Source of the DNA: Flavobacteriales bacterium UBA5869
GTDB taxonomy: Bacteria > Bacteroidota > Bacteroidia > Flavobacteriales_D > Crocinitomicaceae
DNA length: 8,159 bases
Direction of reading: 5' to 3'
NCBI GenBank assembly: GCA_002432565.1
Contig: DJFP01000066.1
Coordinates: 1 to 8,159, forward strand
A program made the translations under genes and the position numbers. The notes below the pieces were generated by a model. It was given only the letters and a program-made list of their open reading frames with translations, did not search any database and was not told where the DNA came from. Of this stretch, positions 5,644-8,159 are shown piece by piece. The first letter of the stretch is position 1, and the number at the start of each line of letters is the position of its first letter.

Positions 5644-6246
5644 TTAATTGGAAAATTTCCAATCTACTTCGAACAAATATTCCGCTGTTTCCAGGTGTCG
5701 TTTTGCTTCAAAGAGGTTTCTGCCCCAGGCGTATGTTCCATGCTGACGCATAATGAATGCAGGAACGGTCAGCCTGTTTTTCTCTTTTTCCAAAACAGCT
5801 GCAAATGCCGGCATGTCCTGTGTATTATCAAAAACAGGGACCTGAACAGTAATTTCATGGGTTTTTATTCCTTCAAAACCTTTCAGTACTTCATAACCGC
5901 TCAATTCAACGGATTGTTTATTCTTCATGGACTGCAGAACCGAATACACGGAATGGCTGTGAACAATACACATCATTTCCGGAAATAACCGGTACAATTT
6001 GCAATGGATCAGTGTTTCTGCCGACGGACGAATCCCCTCATATGCAGGAAGCGCCTTTCCCTGCAGGTCTACCTCCATAAAATCTGCCTCGTAGAAACGG
6101 GATTTATCGATTCCCGAACGGGAAACAATAATTACATCCGGCCGTTCTGCCAATCGGAAAGAATAGTTGGTAGAAGTTGCCGGCGACCAGCCCTTTTGAT
6201 GGTAGGCACGAATCACTTCGGCCAGTTCCTTTTTTTCTTGTTCCAT
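5644..6246 (-). CDS. mtnB: methylthioribulose-1-phosphate dehydratase
   Basis: MtnB dehydrates 5-methylthioribulose-1-phosphate to 2,3-diketo-5-methylthiopentyl-1-phosphate in methionine salvage. It belongs to the zinc-dependent class II aldolase/adducin fold. Characteristic stretches are GWSPATSTNYSFR near 19-31, VSRSGIDKS near 41-49 and RPSAETLIHCKLY near 73-85. The metal site shows as His96 and His98 in IVHSHSV and His169 in RQHGTYAWG; Glu77 in SAE sits where the catalytic acid of the family is expected. The 200-residue length is normal for MtnB. The ATG lies one base after the TAG of the hydroxylase gene, so translation is probably coupled. It is the last gene of the pyrF operon. MtnD, which acts two steps later, is encoded at 1-244 in a separate unit. 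Confusion with fuculose- or ribulose-phosphate aldolases is unlikely given the ATSTNYSFR and SGIDKS motifs. Confidence 0.92.
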   Translation of the reverse strand: MEQEKKELAEVIRAYHQKGWSPATSTNYSFRLAERPDVIIVSRSGIDKSRFYEADFMEVDLQGKALPAYEGIRPSAETLIHCKLYRLFPEMMCIVHSHSVYSVLQSMKNKQSVELSGYEVLKGFEGIKTHEITVQVPVFDNTQDMPAFAAVLEKEKNRLTVPAFIMRQHGTYAWGRNLFEAKRHLETAEYLFEVDWKFSN

Positions 6247-6247
6247 G

Positions 6248-7141
6248 CTATTCTTTTTCAGCTTGTTTGATATGATTTCGCAATTGTTCCGATGTCATGG
6301 TGCTGCCGTCATGACTCCACCCCGGAGGTTTTAGGATGTAAAGCCATTTATTCCTGAATCCTTTTACTTTTCGTACATCCTGGAAGATCGAAACCCATTC
6401 GTGGAAAATCACATTTGCCGGGTTGTTGTCTATTTTCTTTCCATACAGACCGAATTCAATCGGAAGATCATCAATTTCAGCCTGGAAAGTCCCGAAAAGC
6501 TTATCCCAAACAATCAGGATCATTCCCATGTTCTTATCTAGGTATTCCACATTGGAAGCATGGTGAACCCGGTGGTGTGAAGGTGTTACCAAAAAAGACT
6601 CCAGGATCCCCAGCTTATTGACCATTTTGGTGTGTACCAAAATTCCATATGTTTGAGTAATCGAATACATGATAAAAATATCAAACGGCTCAAAACCCAA
6701 AAACACCAGGGGAATAAACCAGATAAATCGGTAAACAGGCTGAAAAACCGAAGAACGGAACCCGGTTGTCAAATTGTATTTATCCGAAGAATGGTGTGTC
6801 ACGTGGATTGCCCAAAAGAAGCGCACAACATGGTCGATACGATGAATCCAGTAAAAAATAAAATCCTCCGCTAAGAAAAGCAGTCCCCAATAGAGCCAGG
6901 AAAGTGTTTCCCAGTTGATGAGGCGGTAATTAAAGAAGAAAAGGAGAAAAAACAGAGTTATTCCGCGCATCAGTACGTCGACTCCCATATTTGCGATCAT
7001 CAGGTAAAGGTTCTGGATCGTGTCGCCTACGCTATAAAGTTTTCTATTGTGCCAATTACTAAGAATAATTTCACCAAGGATCAGGAACACGTAAATCGGT
7101 GTACTGATAAAAATGATGAGTTTTTCTACGTAATCAACCAT
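6248..7141 (-). CDS. sterol desaturase/fatty acid hydroxylase-superfamily membrane enzyme (alkylglycerol monooxygenase-like)
   Basis: This is an integral membrane di-iron oxygenase of 297 residues. Hydrophobic segments lie at about 8-28, 44-71, 80-99 and 136-162. The histidine clusters that hold the two irons are all present: H100xxxH104 in HRIDH, H113xxHH117 in HVTHH, and H190xxHH194 in HHRVHH, with a further His170 in LVHTK. The stretch NVEYLDKNMGMILIVWDKLF after the last cluster is characteristic of the bacterial relatives of alkylglycerol monooxygenase (TMEM195/AGMO). Those enzymes hydroxylate ether lipids, sterols or fatty acyl chains; the substrate here cannot be told from sequence. It starts 13 bp after the pyrF stop and ends one base before the mtnB start, so it is the middle gene of a three-gene operon. 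Its tail (residues about 240-297) is soluble and predicted cytoplasmic. Confidence 0.9.
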   Translation of the reverse strand: MVDYVEKLIIFISTPIYVFLILGEIILSNWHNRKLYSVGDTIQNLYLMIANMGVDVLMRGITLFFLLFFFNYRLINWETLSWLYWGLLFLAEDFIFYWIHRIDHVVRFFWAIHVTHHSSDKYNLTTGFRSSVFQPVYRFIWFIPLVFLGFEPFDIFIMYSITQTYGILVHTKMVNKLGILESFLVTPSHHRVHHASNVEYLDKNMGMILIVWDKLFGTFQAEIDDLPIEFGLYGKKIDNNPANVIFHEWVSIFQDVRKVKGFRNKWLYILKPPGWSHDGSTMTSEQLRNHIKQAEKE

Positions 7142-7154
7142 GAAAATTCCGTTT

Positions 7155-7973
7155 TTAGAAATTCTTTGCTGTCAAAATCCGGGCCATCTCCGCCTGTAGT
7201 TTCTGAGCTTCTTTACGTGCTTCAGACGCAAAATCAGGAGTGTTTGATGCATAAATAATTGATCTGGACGCATTGACCAATAAACCACAGTCATCATTCC
7301 AGCCATATTTAGCAACATCTTCCAGGCTTCCACCCTGAGCTCCTACTCCGGGAACCAGGAAAAAGTGATTCGGAACAATTTTACGCACTTCAGCGATTCC
7401 TTCCGCACGCGTTGCTCCGACTACATACATCAGGTTATTTTCAGAACCCCATTTGGAACTCTTTTTCAAGACTTTCTTATACAATTCCTCACCGGATGCA
7501 TCGGTTGTAAACTGAAAATCCAAAGCACCTTTATTGGAGGTCAATGCCAGCAGGATTACCCACTTATTCTCAAATTCCTGGAAAGGAGTTACCGAATCTT
7601 CTCCCATATAGGGCGCAACGGTTACCGCATCACAATCCAGGTATTCGAAAAAGGTCTTTGCATAATAGGTAGATGTATTCCCGATATCCCCGCGCTTAGC
7701 ATCCGCAATGGTCATACAATGATCCGGGATGTAATCAATGGTTTTTTTCAATGACTCCCAGCCTTTCGGTCCCAATGCTTCATAAAACGCAATATTGGGT
7801 TTGTAGGCCACACATAAATCCCGGGTAGCATCGATGATTGCTTTATTGAATTCAAAAACCGGATCTTCTGTCTGCAGCAAGTGCGCAGGGATTTTATCCA
7901 GGTCGGTGTCTAAACCGACACATAAAAACGATCTCTTTTCGCGAATTTGCCGAATCAATTCCTGTCTTTTCAT
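7155..7973 (-). CDS. pyrF: orotidine-5'-phosphate decarboxylase (long form)
   Basis: PyrF decarboxylates orotidine monophosphate to UMP, the last step of de novo pyrimidine synthesis, in the cytoplasm. The TIM-barrel motifs are intact: [12 protein letters not shown] at 18-29, [12 protein letters not shown] at 57-68, the catalytic [12 protein letters not shown] at 90-101 (Asp91, Lys93, Asp96), and [11 protein letters not shown] followed by LLVNASRSI near the phosphate-binding end. At 272 residues it is the longer type found in actinobacteria and Bacteroidota rather than the 230-245-residue E. coli type. The ATG at 7973-7971 is the first in frame and begins [13 protein letters not shown]. It leads the operon with the hydroxylase and mtnB and has a very good -7 box about 19 bp upstream. 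Confidence 0.96.
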   Translation of the reverse strand: MKRQELIRQIREKRSFLCVGLDTDLDKIPAHLLQTEDPVFEFNKAIIDATRDLCVAYKPNIAFYEALGPKGWESLKKTIDYIPDHCMTIADAKRGDIGNTSTYYAKTFFEYLDCDAVTVAPYMGEDSVTPFQEFENKWVILLALTSNKGALDFQFTTDASGEELYKKVLKKSSKWGSENNLMYVVGATRAEGIAEVRKIVPNHFFLVPGVGAQGGSLEDVAKYGWNDDCGLLVNASRSIIYASNTPDFASEARKEAQKLQAEMARILTAKNF

Positions 7974-7991
7974 CCATTAGTTTTAAGCGTG

Positions 7992-7999
7992 CAAAGATA
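7992..7999 (-). promoter_or_regulatory. -7 promoter element for the pyrF operon
   Basis: On the minus strand the bases read TATCTTTG followed by CA, the commonest form of the Bacteroidota -7 element. A weak TTA lies 20 nt further upstream in the place of the -33 TTG. Transcription would start near 7986, leaving a leader of about 13 nt before the pyrF ATG. It should drive pyrF, the hydroxylase and mtnB together. Confidence 0.65.
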
Positions 8000-8067
8000 A
8001 GAAGTATCATTTAATAAAATAACTAGTTTTCGATCAGCTTAAAATCAAGGAATGTTTTGGCGGTGTG

Positions 8068-8086
8068 AGCTTCTAAAAAAGAAGCT
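8068..8086. terminator. small stem-loop after a possible upstream gene
   Basis: Arms AGCTTCT (8068-8074) and AGAAGCT (8080-8086) pair perfectly over a 5-base A loop. The stem lies 8 bp beyond the stop codon of the possible minus-strand gene at 8095-8159, as expected for a terminator. No T run follows it on the minus strand; on the plus strand GTTTTC follows. Confidence 0.35.
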
Positions 8087-8094
8087 GTTTTCAA

Positions 8095-8159
8095 TTAACT
8101 TTTGCTCCTTTTCTTACTGAACAACTGCCGTCCGCGTATCAAAAGTCCTGGCAGAGAAA
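8095..8159 (-). CDS. possible C-terminal end of an unidentified protein (cut by window edge)
   Basis: On the minus strand one frame is open from the window edge to a TAA at 8097-8095 and reads about 21 residues, including LPGLLIRGRQLFSKKRSKS. The basic tail after a hydrophobic start looks like a real protein end, for example that of a membrane-associated protein, and a small stem-loop follows. The other two frames on this strand are closed by stops sooner. So short a piece cannot be identified, and the call depends on the sequence beyond the window. Confidence 0.3.
   Translation of the reverse strand, partial: SLPGLLIRGRQLFSKKRSKS

Noticed and set aside
5629..5988. Open frame of 119 codons on the plus strand opposite mtnB
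   Set aside because: It is the shadow of the MtnB zinc-site region and has no features of its own.

Overview
This window looks like an ordinary chromosomal stretch of a Bacteroidota bacterium, most likely of the order Flavobacteriales (inference). The signs are a moderately AT-rich sequence, TAnnTTTG-type -7 promoter elements instead of TATAAT boxes, starts without clear Shine-Dalgarno sequences, a secreted protein with a type IX secretion (T9SS) C-terminal sorting domain, and a small protein family typical of this phylum. There are no rRNA or tRNA genes, CRISPR arrays, insertion sequences or phage genes, and no gap of 300 bases or more lacks a gene.

Layout, left to right. Bases 1-244 (-) hold the N-terminal part of acireductone dioxygenase (mtnD, methionine salvage). 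Facing away from it across a 120-bp intergenic region with a 7-bp tandem repeat is an Omp85-type outer-membrane beta-barrel gene (365-1509, +). Its last strand is out of frame: a run of six A's forms the heptamer A AAA AAG, and a -1 shift there restores a classic C-terminal beta-signal ending in Phe. Next is an OmpA-family lipoprotein (1624-2484, +), converging on a Tat-exported pirin (2519-3652, -), with a perfect 30-bp palindrome filling the gap between them. A two-gene unit of small proteins (3772-3963 and 3977-4312, +) follows, and converges on a T9SS-exported seven-repeat Ycf48-like beta-propeller (4362-5552, -). The right part is a tight minus-strand operon read as pyrF (7155-7973), a membrane di-iron hydroxylase of the sterol desaturase/alkylglycerol monooxygenase type (6248-7141), then mtnB (5644-6246), with gaps of 13 and 1 nt and a strong -7 box before pyrF. 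The last 65 bases may carry the C-terminus of another minus-strand gene.

How the genes fit together. mtnB and mtnD belong to the same methionine salvage pathway but sit about 5.4 kb apart in separate transcription units; no mtnC (enolase-phosphatase) lies between them. The Omp85 barrel, the OmpA lipoprotein, the exported pirin and the T9SS propeller are all cell-envelope or exported proteins, but nothing shows that they act together. I did not find a convincing new multi-gene system. The observations most worth following up are the frameshift in the Omp85 barrel gene, the pyrF-hydroxylase-mtnB operon, and the perfect palindrome, which may be a dispersed repeat.
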